A model generated the notes under the pieces. It saw only the letters and a program-made list of their open reading frames with translations, was not told where the DNA came from and made no database searches. From contig CAMCGB010000009.1 of assembly GCA_945874355.1 (NCBI GenBank), positions 18,145-82,144 on the forward strand: a stretch of 64,000 nucleotides of DNA, written 5' to 3'. Below, one piece after another: positions 42,992 to 51,885 of the stretch. Source of the DNA: an uncultured Bacteroides sp. (GTDB taxonomy: Bacteria; Bacteroidota; Bacteroidia; Bacteroidales; UBA932). The first letter of the stretch is position 1; the number at the start of each line of letters is the position of its first letter. The translations under genes and the position numbers were made by a program.

Positions 42992-45900
42992 TTATGCCTC
43001 CTTTTTTAAGAGTTTCTTCTTTGCGGCCCTCTTCTCCTGACGGGTGGCGATGGCGCAATAAACTGTAGGGATAAGCACGAGGGTCACGAGGGTCGAAATC
43101 GTCAGACCCCAGCATACCGTCACACCCAGGGACTGCCACATCTCACTGCCCTCACCGGTTCCGATGGCCATAGGGAGCATACCGAGCACGGTGGTAAGGG
43201 TGGTCATAAGGATAGGACGCAGACGGCTCTTGGCGGCTGTAGTGGCGGCGTCGCGGATATTCATTCCCCTCTCGCGGCAGAGTATGGTGTAGTCAATGAG
43301 CACGATACCGTTCTTGACCACTATACCTATCAGGATGATGATTCCCACAAGGGACATCATACCGAGGGCTGTGCCGGTGATGCGCAGACCGAAGAATACT
43401 CCAATCAGGGCGAAAGGTATCGAGAGCATAATCACCAGAGGGCCCATATAAGACTCGAACTGGGATGCCATCACCATATAAACCAGGATGACCATAAGTA
43501 TCATCAGGACGAACAGGTCGCCGAAGGACTCCTGCTGGTCCTCGAAGTCACCGGCTATGACAGGGGTCATTCCCGCGGGAATTTCAGCAGAGTCGATGAT
43601 ACGGTTCGCTGCGAGTACGGCATCGCTCAGGGCAGTGCCCGTCGCTACCATACCTTTGACAGTAATAACCCTTTCCCTGTCCTTGCGCTCGATGGTAGGA
43701 GGCACGAGGGTCTCGACCACATCGCCGAGCTCCTTGATGCGGATCTGGCGACCGGCAGGATTGGTGATGGTGATGTTCTCGATATCCTCGATGCTGGTCC
43801 TGTACTCGGGAGAGTAGCGCACGCGGATATTGTACTCCTCGCCTTCTTCACGGTAGTAGGAAGCTACAGTTCCGCTCATTGCGGCGCTGAATGCGGCTCC
43901 GGCGGTGGAAGAGTTCAAACCGTTGAGTGCGAGCTTGGTGCGGTCGAAGTCAACCTGCAGCTCGGGAGTGTACTCGTCGCGGCTCAGGGTAACCTGGGCG
44001 AAGGCGGGGTCCTGAAGCATCTGGGCCTGAAGTTCGCGCGCCAGACGGTCGGAGTCTTCGAAGCTGTAGCCGTAAATCTCGATATCCACGCTCGAAGCGC
44101 CTCCCATTCCGCCGCCTCCGTCGCTTACGGTGCAGGTGCGGATTTCAGGGAAGGTGGCGAGGATGGAGCGAATCTGGTCGGCGATTTCGGCCGAAGTCCT
44201 CTTACGGGTACTGCTGGTACCGATGTTCATATTCATCGACACTATGTGGGTACCGTTGCTCTGCATATTGGCAAAGGCGTTGTCGGAGTCAGCCTGACCG
44301 AAGGAGCCGTTGAAAATCTTGATTTCGGGAACGGCGGCCATAATCTGCTCGTAGGCGCGGTTGTAGAAGTCGCGGGTCACATCCTGGGCGGTACCGTTGG
44401 GAAGTTTCACGTCCACAGTGATGCGCTCGGAGTCTCCACGGGGGAAGAACTCCGTCTTGATGCCGGGGACGAGCAGGAACACCGCTACGGCCAGCAGAGC
44501 CACAAAGCCCGATACGACTATCAGCCGGCGCTTTACGGCCCAATGAATAATATGAGCGTAACCTCTTGAAATCCAGTTGATGAAACGGTTGAAAGGAAGG
44601 TACAGAGCCTTATAAAGACGACCGTGTCCCTTGCCGGGCTTGAGCCACCTTGAGCAGAGCATAGGAACGAAAGTCAGCGCAGCGGTAGTTGACACTATCA
44701 TTATGATGCTGACTATCCACCCGAGCTGGCTGAACATGATTCCGGCCATACCCTGGACCATAGTAAGGGGCAGGAACACGCAGAGCATTGTAAGGGTTGA
44801 GGCGATGACTGAGATACCCACTTCGGAAGTTCCATGTACGGCCGCTTCCATTGGCTTTTCGCCCTTCTGGATGTGGGTGGTCACGTTCTCAAGCACCACA
44901 ATGGCATCGTCCACAACCATGCCGATTGCTATCGCAAGGGCGGACATCGATATGATATTCAGTGTGTTGCCTGTAGCAAAGAGGTAAATCAGCGAAGCCA
45001 GCAGGGCGATAGGAATCGAGAGCACGATGATAATTGTAGACTTCCAGCTTCCGAGAAAGAGGAACACCACCAAGGCAACCACCAGGAAGGTGATGATAAT
45101 CGTCTCAACCAGGGTGTTGATGGTGTTGATGATTTCGGTCGAAGAGTCGTTGATGATGCTGATCTGGATGTCGGAAGGAAGAGTCTTCTCAATCTGCTTG
45201 AGTTGCTTCTTGACGTCGCGGATTACATTTACCGTGTTTGCTCCCGACTGCTTCTGAATCACGATTCGGGCCGCGCGCACTCCGTCCGTGTAGGCCTCCT
45301 GCTCCCTCTCCTCGCTTCCGTCGCGCAGTGTGGCGACATCCCTGAGGTAAACGGGATTGCCGTTTGCAGAACCCACTATCACGTCAAGCAACTCGCTCGG
45401 GTCGGTAAACTCTTTCTGCACCCTGAGGGTGTAGGACTGGGAACCGATGTCGATGTTACCCGAAGGGATATTTTTGTTCTCAGCCGCGATTACCTGGGCT
45501 ATACTGCTAATGCTCAGCCCATAAGACTGGAGCCTTGTAGGGTCGCAGTAAACCTGGATTTCGCGGGTCGGAGCACCTGCCACCGACACGGTACCCACTC
45601 CGGAAACTCGGGCAAGAGGGGTGGCGAGTTTATCGTCGAGTATCTTGTCAAGTCCAGGCATACTCTCGCGGGCCGTGGCGGAGAGGAGCATAATAGGCAT
45701 ATCGTCAGCGCTGAACTTGAAAATCATAGGGAGCGAAGCCCCGTCCGGAAGGTTGGAGTTGACCATATCCAGCTTGTCGCGGACATTGTTCGTAGCCTCC
45801 TCTATGTCTGTTCCGTACTCGAATGTAAGCATCAGCAGGGAGACATTCTCCTTGGACTGCGAGGTGAGCTCCTTGAGGTTCTCTACGCCATTGAGCGCGT

Positions 45901-46105
45901 TCTCAAGGACTTTTGTGAGGTTATTCTCTATATCCCTGGCGTTGGCTCCCGGGTAAGAGGACATAACCATAATGGTATTTGCATCAAAATCAGGGAACTG
46001 CGCTATCGACATCTTGCTCAGGGAGAAAATTCCCAGGATGGCGAAAGCGACAAATATAAGAGTGGTCGTTACCGGATGTTTGACGCTGGTGCGGTAAATG
46101 CTCAT
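42992..46105 (-). CDS. RND efflux transporter, inner-membrane permease
   Basis: 1037 residues. N-terminal MSIYRTSVKHPVTTTLIFVAF is followed by the two large periplasmic loops and twelve membrane helices of the AcrB class. The proton-relay Asp residues are visible in IAIGMVVDDAIVVLENV near 400. It expels drugs, dyes or bile-type compounds, using the proton gradient, through the adaptor and TolC proteins encoded upstream. It overlaps the adaptor gene by 4 bp. A heavy-metal (CusA) subfamily is unlikely, as its methionine pairs are not evident. Confidence 0.95.
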   Translation of the reverse strand: MSIYRTSVKHPVTTTLIFVAFAILGIFSLSKMSIAQFPDFDANTIMVMSSYPGANARDIENNLTKVLENALNGVENLKELTSQSKENVSLLMLTFEYGTDIEEATNNVRDKLDMVNSNLPDGASLPMIFKFSADDMPIMLLSATARESMPGLDKILDDKLATPLARVSGVGTVSVAGAPTREIQVYCDPTRLQSYGLSISSIAQVIAAENKNIPSGNIDIGSQSYTLRVQKEFTDPSELLDVIVGSANGNPVYLRDVATLRDGSEEREQEAYTDGVRAARIVIQKQSGANTVNVIRDVKKQLKQIEKTLPSDIQISIINDSSTEIINTINTLVETIIITFLVVALVVFLFLGSWKSTIIIVLSIPIALLASLIYLFATGNTLNIISMSALAIAIGMVVDDAIVVLENVTTHIQKGEKPMEAAVHGTSEVGISVIASTLTMLCVFLPLTMVQGMAGIMFSQLGWIVSIIMIVSTTAALTFVPMLCSRWLKPGKGHGRLYKALYLPFNRFINWISRGYAHIIHWAVKRRLIVVSGFVALLAVAVFLLVPGIKTEFFPRGDSERITVDVKLPNGTAQDVTRDFYNRAYEQIMAAVPEIKIFNGSFGQADSDNAFANMQSNGTHIVSMNMNIGTSSTRKRTSAEIADQIRSILATFPEIRTCTVSDGGGGMGGASSVDIEIYGYSFEDSDRLARELQAQMLQDPAFAQVTLSRDEYTPELQVDFDRTKLALNGLNSSTAGAAFSAAMSGTVASYYREEGEEYNIRVRYSPEYRTSIEDIENITITNPAGRQIRIKELGDVVETLVPPTIERKDRERVITVKGMVATGTALSDAVLAANRIIDSAEIPAGMTPVIAGDFEDQQESFGDLFVLMILMVILVYMVMASQFESYMGPLVIMLSIPFALIGVFFGLRITGTALGMMSLVGIIILIGIVVKNGIVLIDYTILCRERGMNIRDAATTAAKSRLRPILMTTLTTVLGMLPMAIGTGEGSEMWQSLGVTVCWGLTISTLVTLVLIPTVYCAIATRQEKRAAKKKLLKKEA

Positions 46106-47130
46106 TGTGCTACCTCCACTTTATCTCCGACCTTGAGGGAAGCGTGGCCCTTGACCACTACCCTGTCGCCCTCGCTGAGGCCGGAAAGGATTTCGTACTG
46201 ATTGTCAAAGTATCTGCCGAGAGTGACGATGCGGCTCTCCACCGTGTTGTCGTCCTTGATGACAAATACGCTCTTCTGTCCCGAGCCCTGCTGCTTGATT
46301 ACTGCCTGGTCAGGGATGACGATGCTGTTGTTGTTGCCCAGATTGAGGGTAACGCGGGCATACATACCGGGACGCAGGCGGGCCGAAGAGTTGCGCACCT
46401 GAATCTCCACATTGAAAGTATGGGTGGCGGCATCCATTACGGGATACAGCCTTATCACCTCGCCGGTGAATTCTTCGCCGGGAAGGGCGTCTGTCACAAT
46501 CACGGCCTTATCCCCTTTCTTGACCTTGGTGTAGTCACTCTCGGACACTGCGACAAGCAGCTTGACGGGAGTAATCTGCTGCACGGTGTAGATGGGAGAC
46601 GACATGGAGTACATATCGCCGCGGTCGTAGTTGCGCGCAGTAACGACTCCGTTCACGGGAGAGCGGAGAACAGTGTTCTCGAGCAGATTGTCGTAGCTGC
46701 TCTTGGACACCTTGAATGACAGCTCCATAGCCTCGAAGTCGGACTGTGAGATTCCGCCCTCGGAGTAGAGCTGGCGAGACCTCTCGAGCTCGGTCTCCTC
46801 GTTCTTCAGGCGCAGGGCCGCCTGGTCGAGCTGTACGCGGTCGATTTCCGCGAGCACCTGACCGGCCTTTACGAAATCGCCGATCTCGACATTGAGCTTG
46901 ATGATGCGTCCTGCTGTCTGGGGAGAAATATTGTTGATGACATTGGCCTGGACGGTCGAAGAGAGAATTCTGGTCTGGGGTACAATTTGAAGGGCTGAAG
47001 TGTAGGCCTCGACGAGAGGAGTCTTCTGCTCCTGGACGGGGGCCTGTTCAACTTTTCTGCCGCCCGAGCAGGCGGAAAGCGCAGCGAGAGAAGCAATGGC
47101 TGCAAGCTTTATTGCATTAATGGTTTTCAT
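46102..47130 (-). CDS. RND efflux periplasmic adaptor (MFP), lipoprotein
   Basis: 342 residues. A lipoprotein signal ends in ALSACSGG (Cys near 21). The lipoyl half-motifs (VEIGDFVKAGQVLAEIDR and SPVNGVVTARNYDRGD), the coiled-coil hairpin between them (about 85-140), and the beta-barrel and membrane-proximal domains follow in the usual order. It bridges the RND permease and TolC. It overlaps the permease by 4 bp and follows TolC by 13 bp. Confidence 0.94.
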   Translation of the reverse strand: MKTINAIKLAAIASLAALSACSGGRKVEQAPVQEQKTPLVEAYTSALQIVPQTRILSSTVQANVINNISPQTAGRIIKLNVEIGDFVKAGQVLAEIDRVQLDQAALRLKNEETELERSRQLYSEGGISQSDFEAMELSFKVSKSSYDNLLENTVLRSPVNGVVTARNYDRGDMYSMSSPIYTVQQITPVKLLVAVSESDYTKVKKGDKAVIVTDALPGEEFTGEVIRLYPVMDAATHTFNVEIQVRNSSARLRPGMYARVTLNLGNNNSIVIPDQAVIKQQGSGQKSVFVIKDDNTVESRIVTLGRYFDNQYEILSGLSEGDRVVVKGHASLKVGDKVEVAQ

Positions 47131-47143
47131 TGTCTGTAAGTTC

Positions 47144-48520
47144 TTATTCTACTGTAAAGTCGGCTCCCAGAGTGTTCTCCAGATTAGCCTTTGCGGTGAG
47201 ATAGTTGTACACAGCCTGCGAAGCGGTAAGACGGGCCTGGGTCAGGGCGAGCTGTGCGTCGTTCAGGTCGGTAAGAGTGTTCTTGCCCACATTGTAGGAC
47301 TTGGAGGCGATGTCGTAGGCCTTGGTGGCGGACTCGACGGCGCTCTGGGCTGAAGCGTAGCTCTTGGTGGCCGTGTCCATAGTATTGAGGTACTGCCTGA
47401 TGGCTATCTGGAGCTGGCGTTCGGTGTCCTGCCTCTGGAGCGAGAGTTCCTGGGCCTGGATGCGGGCCTGCTTTGTGGCGGCGTGACGCTTGCCTCCGGC
47501 GAAAATCGGAATCTGGAGGCTCAGCCCCACAGCCGAATAAGGCGACCAGTTGTACTCGCTGAACTTGAAGTCATTGGTCATCGCGTTGATGCTGTAGGAG
47601 AACGAAAGGGCGAGGCTGGGCAGGGCGGCATACTGCTGGGCCTTGACATTGAGGGCCAGCTGCTCGGCCTGAAGACTGAGCTGCCTGAGGCTGGTGTTGT
47701 CTGCAAGGCTGAGCGAATCAGCAGGGATGTCCTCGGTAAGCATAGCGGAGCCGTAGTCCGAGAGGGTGCCCACGACATCGATATCCTCTGAGAGGTCCAC
47801 TCCCATCACGGCCTTGAGCTGCCAAAGCGAAAGGATGATGGCATTCTCGGCGTCATAGACATTGGGGATGGCATTGGCCAGGCTGGTCTTGGCCCTTGCA
47901 AGGTCGAGTTCAGAAGCCTTCTGGGCGTTGTACTTGCGCTGGGTCTGCTCCAGGTTCGCAAGGGCATTCTCATAGACGCTCTTGTAAACCTCGAAGGCTT
48001 CCTTGGAAAGAAGGCAGCCGAAATATGCCTGTTTCACCTGATTGACGGTCTCGAGACGCGAACTCCTGGCCTTTTCGACGGCCAGTTCCACATCCTTGTC
48101 CGAGATTTTGAGGCTCTCCCAAAGCTGGGCGTTCACAAGGGGCATAGAGGCTGAAAGGCCTGCTGACCAGGTGTTCCAGCGTCCCACTTCGATTCCACCC
48201 CCGGAGGATCCCATCGCGGGAGCTTCGGAAGAATCACTACCACCTCCCATAGACGGCATATCAAAGTCCATATACATCACCTGCTTCTTGATGGTGCGCT
48301 GGTATGCTGCGTTACCGTCCAACTGGGGGAAAAGCGAGGAATATGTACCCTTGCGGGCATATCCTGTACGTTCGATTTCCATATCGGCAACCTTGACCGA
48401 AACATTCTCGCTCAAAGCGATACGAATCGCGTCGTCAAGCGTAATGAGCTTGGTCTGCTGAGCCGATAAAGACATTGTCGCAGCAACAACCGCGACAAAG
48501 AAAAAAAACACTTTCTTCAT
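47144..48520 (-). CDS. TolC family outer-membrane efflux protein
   Basis: 458 residues with a signal peptide (about 1-20, SLSAQ) and two OEP repeats of long helices, e.g. ITLDDAIRIALSENVSVK near the start and TKAYDIASKSYNVGKNTLTDLNDAQLALTQA near the end. A Ser/Gly-rich stretch (MGGGSDSSEAPAMGSSGGG) is inserted in the first half. First gene of the tolC-mfp-rnd-PG0541 operon. No regulator (TetR/MarR) is adjacent. Confidence 0.93.
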   Translation of the reverse strand: MKKVFFFFVAVVAATMSLSAQQTKLITLDDAIRIALSENVSVKVADMEIERTGYARKGTYSSLFPQLDGNAAYQRTIKKQVMYMDFDMPSMGGGSDSSEAPAMGSSGGGIEVGRWNTWSAGLSASMPLVNAQLWESLKISDKDVELAVEKARSSRLETVNQVKQAYFGCLLSKEAFEVYKSVYENALANLEQTQRKYNAQKASELDLARAKTSLANAIPNVYDAENAIILSLWQLKAVMGVDLSEDIDVVGTLSDYGSAMLTEDIPADSLSLADNTSLRQLSLQAEQLALNVKAQQYAALPSLALSFSYSINAMTNDFKFSEYNWSPYSAVGLSLQIPIFAGGKRHAATKQARIQAQELSLQRQDTERQLQIAIRQYLNTMDTATKSYASAQSAVESATKAYDIASKSYNVGKNTLTDLNDAQLALTQARLTASQAVYNYLTAKANLENTLGADFTVE

Positions 48521-48653
48521 ACACTAACTATTCGGCCCCCAGATTCAGCAACTATAGTGCCAAATAAAAAATTTTAATTACCTATAGAGGTCAAAATATA
48601 AAAACAGGCGTTACAGATAGCTGAAGGGGCGAAAAAGTTTGTGTTAGTTATGT

Positions 48654-49517
48654 CTATTTGGCAGATTTGCCACTGACAGAAGCCCTGCTGACAGGCCTCA
48701 GGGCAGCTGGAGTGCGCTTGCGGTAGGCGTAAATCAGAATCAGGATGCCTGCTATGATGAAGGGGATGGAGAGAATCTGTCCCATATCCAGAGCCATATT
48801 CTGCTCGAAACCTACCTGAGGCTCCTTGATGAACTCGATGAGGAAGCGCATTCCGAAACAGCCCAGGAGGAAGGCCCCGAAAAAGAAGCCGCGGGGCATC
48901 TTGTCGAGACGGTACTTATATATGAGAATGAGGATGACGCCGAGAATGAAGTATGAAGAAGCCTCGTAGAGCTGGGTCGGGTGCTTGGGCAGGGTCTCGC
49001 CGCGGAGCTCAAACACGAAGCCCCAGGGAAGGGAGGTCACGTCGCCGTAAATCTCGGAATTGAAAAGATTGCCCAGCCTTATAAAACAGCCGGCGAAGGC
49101 GACGGTGATGCACAGGCGGTCGATGACCCACAGGAAGTCGATGTCGTTGCCCTTGCCGTACTTATGGGCGAACCACCAGACGGCCAGCAGCAGGGCTATA
49201 GCCCCTCCGTGACTGGCAAGTCCGCCTTTCCAGGGCATGAAAATCTCGAGGAAACCCTGCCAGGAGCCGAAATAGTAGTCCGGCTGATAGAAGATGCAGT
49301 GACCCAGACGGGCTCCCACGATGGTGGCAATCAGCACCGAGCAGAACAGGGGGTCAAGAAGCGAGGTCGAGGCGCCTTCCCTCTTGAAGAACCACTTGAA
49401 AAGATACCAGCCCAGCACGAAACCGAGGGCGAAAAGAAGTCCATACCAGCGGATTTCGAGGGAACCTATATGGAAGAGTACAGGATCGACCTTCCAGTGC
49501 ACGAAAAGGAAATTCAT
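48654..49517 (-). CDS. lgt: Prolipoprotein diacylglyceryl transferase
   Basis: 287 residues from ATG 49517 (MNFLFVHWKVDP); the ORF track runs 60 codons back across the pgk terminator. Seven membrane helices; SHGGAIALLL near 95-104 and the Lgt signature RLGNLFNSEIYGD near 130-142, with HPTQLYEA near 166. It attaches the diacylglyceryl group to the Cys of prolipoproteins, and so serves the many lipoproteins of this window. It is 100 bp after pgk with a terminator between. Confidence 0.95.
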   Translation of the reverse strand: MNFLFVHWKVDPVLFHIGSLEIRWYGLLFALGFVLGWYLFKWFFKREGASTSLLDPLFCSVLIATIVGARLGHCIFYQPDYYFGSWQGFLEIFMPWKGGLASHGGAIALLLAVWWFAHKYGKGNDIDFLWVIDRLCITVAFAGCFIRLGNLFNSEIYGDVTSLPWGFVFELRGETLPKHPTQLYEASSYFILGVILILIYKYRLDKMPRGFFFGAFLLGCFGMRFLIEFIKEPQVGFEQNMALDMGQILSIPFIIAGILILIYAYRKRTPAALRPVSRASVSGKSAK

Positions 49518-49560
49518 AACAACGGGGCCGGGGGCTAGTCCCCGACCGGAGAGCAAAGAT

Positions 49561-49594
49561 AATAAAAAATATGACCCGTCACCAGGGACGGGCC
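49561..49594 (-). terminator. Intrinsic terminator after pgk
   Basis: On the minus strand CCCGTC, loop CCTGGT, GACGGG followed by TCATATTTTTTATT, 25 bp past the pgk stop. Confidence 0.78.
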
Positions 49595-49617
49595 ATAATA
49601 TGGTACTTGTTGGCGGA

Positions 49618-50871
49618 TTAGTCGCGAATGGCGGCGATACCGGGAAGGTCCTTACCCTCAAGGGCTTCGAGCATTGCTCCACCACCGGTAGAGACATAGC
49701 TTACCTTGTCGGCATAGCCCATCTGGGTAACAGCGGCAACTGAGTCACCACCACCCACGAGGGTGTAGGCGCCCTTTGCGGTAGCCTCTGCCAGGTCCTC
49801 GGCAATCTGAAGGGTTCCCTTTGCGAAGGTAGGCATCTCGAATACGCCTACAGGGCCGTTCCAGAGCACTGTCTTTGAAGAAAGGATGACATCCTTCCAG
49901 GTCTTGAGGGACTCCTGCCCTGCGTCCATTCCCTCCCATCCCTCGGGGATGTCGTTTGAAGGAACGAGCTTGGTGGCAGCCTCATTGCTGAAGTCGTCCG
50001 CAACCACGGTCTGGGTTGAAAGATAGATGTTCACACCCTTCTGCTTTGCGCTCTCGAGAATCTCAAGTGCCTGGGGCATAAGGTCATCCTCGTGCAGGGA
50101 GTTGCCTATCTTGCCGCCCTGAGCCTTGATGAAGGTGTAACCCATGCCGCCGCCGATGATAAGGTTGTCAACCTTGTCGAGCATATTCTGGAGCACGGCG
50201 AGCTTCGAAGACACCTTTGAACCTCCGATGATGGCGGTGAAGGGGTGCTGTGCGTTCTTGAGGACATTGTCGATGGCCTTAATCTCACCTTCCATCAGGT
50301 AGCCGAACATCTTGTCGTTGGGGAAGTAGTCGGCAATCAGGGCAGTTGAGCCGTGAGCGCGGTGAGCGGTTCCGAATGCGTCGTTGATGTAGCAGTCGGC
50401 ATAGGAAGCCAAAGTCTTGACGAACTCCTTCTGGCTGGCCTTTACCGCAGCCTTGGCAGCCTTCTTCTCCTCGTCGGTGGCATCCTCTGCGAGTCCGCGG
50501 GGCTTGCCTTCCTCCTCGGCGTAGTAGCGGAGATTCTCGAGCAGAAGGGCTTCACCCGGCTTGAGGGCTGCTGCCTGCTCCTGGGCCTTCTGGCAGTCGG
50601 GAGCGAACTGGACGGGAACTCCGAGGCACTCTGACACGTGGTCGACTATGTGCTTGAGGGAGAACTTGGGATCAACCTTCTTGGGACGTCCAAGATGGGA
50701 CATGATGATTACAGAACCGCCTTTCTCGAGAACCTTCTTGAGGGTAGGCATTGCCCTGCGGATGCGGGTGTCGTCTGTAATTTCGAATTTGTCATTGAGA
50801 GGCACGTTGAAATCCACTCTGACGATGGCTTTCTTACCTGCGAAATTGTAAGAGTCAATGTACTGCTGCAT
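49618..50871 (-). CDS. pgk: Phosphoglycerate kinase
   Basis: 417 residues. [13 protein letters not shown] near 13-25, SHLGRPK near 59, and the nucleotide-binding [10 protein letters not shown] with [13 protein letters not shown] at the end are diagnostic. A short insertion ([22 protein letters not shown]) near 117-140 is common in Bacteroidota. It makes ATP and 3-phosphoglycerate in glycolysis. Its own -7 box (50905-50912) and terminator mark it as monocistronic. Confidence 0.97.
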   Translation of the reverse strand: MQQYIDSYNFAGKKAIVRVDFNVPLNDKFEITDDTRIRRAMPTLKKVLEKGGSVIIMSHLGRPKKVDPKFSLKHIVDHVSECLGVPVQFAPDCQKAQEQAAALKPGEALLLENLRYYAEEEGKPRGLAEDATDEEKKAAKAAVKASQKEFVKTLASYADCYINDAFGTAHRAHGSTALIADYFPNDKMFGYLMEGEIKAIDNVLKNAQHPFTAIIGGSKVSSKLAVLQNMLDKVDNLIIGGGMGYTFIKAQGGKIGNSLHEDDLMPQALEILESAKQKGVNIYLSTQTVVADDFSNEAATKLVPSNDIPEGWEGMDAGQESLKTWKDVILSSKTVLWNGPVGVFEMPTFAKGTLQIAEDLAEATAKGAYTLVGGGDSVAAVTQMGYADKVSYVSTGGGAMLEALEGKDLPGIAAIRD

Positions 50872-50904
50872 AGTAATATGTAATGATATTAGTATTCAAA
50901 CGCG

Positions 50905-50912
50905 CAAATTTA
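50905..50912 (-). promoter_or_regulatory. -7 promoter box for pgk
   Basis: TAAATTTG on the minus strand, 33 bp before the pgk ATG; divergent to the box at 50926. Confidence 0.6.
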
Positions 50913-50925
50913 GCAATTTTATCAA

Positions 50926-50933
50926 TATCTTTG
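50926..50933 (+). promoter_or_regulatory. -7 promoter box for the methyltransferase
   Basis: TATCTTTG, 34 bp before ATG 50968. Confidence 0.6.
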
Positions 50934-50967
50934 CACCGCAAACCGGTCAATTTTCCAAACTTGCATT

Positions 50968-51885
50968 ATGATAGAATACCCCGCCCCATATTGGAAAGAT
51001 TACGCCCTTGTCGACAGCGGCGACGGCCAGAAGCTCGAGAAGTTCGGAGACTACACCCTGATACGCCCGGAGCCCAAGGCCCTGTGGAAGAAATCCCTGC
51101 CCGATAGCGAGTGGACAAAACTGGCCCACACCCGTTTCCGCCCGGGAGCCGGGTTCGGCCGTGCGGGCAAGGAGGACAGCGGCACCTGGGAGAGGCTCAA
51201 GAAGAGCAGCGACCAGTGGTACATCAGCTATCCGCTGCCCGGGAGCGGCGGCAAGGCTTTCAGCCTGCGCCTGGGGCTGACCTCCTTCAAGCACGTGGGC
51301 GTCTTCCCCGAGCAGGCTCCGAACTGGGATTATATCTACAGCAACACCCTTCAGCTCTCTGAGACCCTGGGACGCAAACCCCGGATACTGAATCTTTTCG
51401 CCTATACCGGAGCAGCTTCCCTCGCAGCCCTTAGCGCCGGGGCGGAAGTGACCCACCTCGACTCGGTAAAGCAGGTTGTAACCTGGGCAAGGGGCAATAT
51501 GGAAAGCTCTTCGCTGGACGGAATAAGATGGATAGTGGAGGATGCGATGAAGTTCGTCAAAAGACAGCAAAGGCGCGGAAGCCTTTTCGACGGCATCATT
51601 ATGGACCCTCCGGCCTACGGACACGGGCCCGACGGCGAGAAATGGAAGCTGGACGAGTGCCTGTTCGAGATGCTTCAGGGCGTCAATTCCATACTCTCTC
51701 CCAAGGACAGCTTCCTGGTGCTGAACCTCTACTCGAACGGCTTCTCCCCTCTTATGGGCAAGACTGTGCTCGAGCAGGCTTTCTCCCTCAAGGCAGGCGT
51801 GGATATAAGCGCAGGAGAGCTCGCCCTGAATGACAGTTTCGGCAAAGCTCTCCCGCTATCTGTTGTAGTCCGGCTGCGCAGGTAG
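50968..51885 (+). CDS. Class I SAM-dependent RNA methyltransferase (RlmI-like)
   Basis: 305 residues. The Rossmann core (about 125-290) has ILNLFAYTGAASLAALSAGA (motif I), HLDSVKQVVTWARGN (motif II), and the catalytic IIMDPPAYGHGP near 210, as in the RlmI/COG1092 group. The N-terminal PUA domain of RlmI is missing; instead a compact beta domain precedes the core. It probably methylates rRNA, perhaps at C5 of cytosine. The stop abuts the convergent GT117 stop with no gap. Confidence 0.88.
   Translation: MIEYPAPYWKDYALVDSGDGQKLEKFGDYTLIRPEPKALWKKSLPDSEWTKLAHTRFRPGAGFGRAGKEDSGTWERLKKSSDQWYISYPLPGSGGKAFSLRLGLTSFKHVGVFPEQAPNWDYIYSNTLQLSETLGRKPRILNLFAYTGAASLAALSAGAEVTHLDSVKQVVTWARGNMESSSLDGIRWIVEDAMKFVKRQQRRGSLFDGIIMDPPAYGHGPDGEKWKLDECLFEMLQGVNSILSPKDSFLVLNLYSNGFSPLMGKTVLEQAFSLKAGVDISAGELALNDSFGKALPLSVVVRLRR

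Noticed and set aside
44834-46201. 455-residue plus-strand ORF opposite the RND permease
   Set aside because: Shadow of a clear AcrB-type gene; Arg/His/Val-rich nonsense composition.
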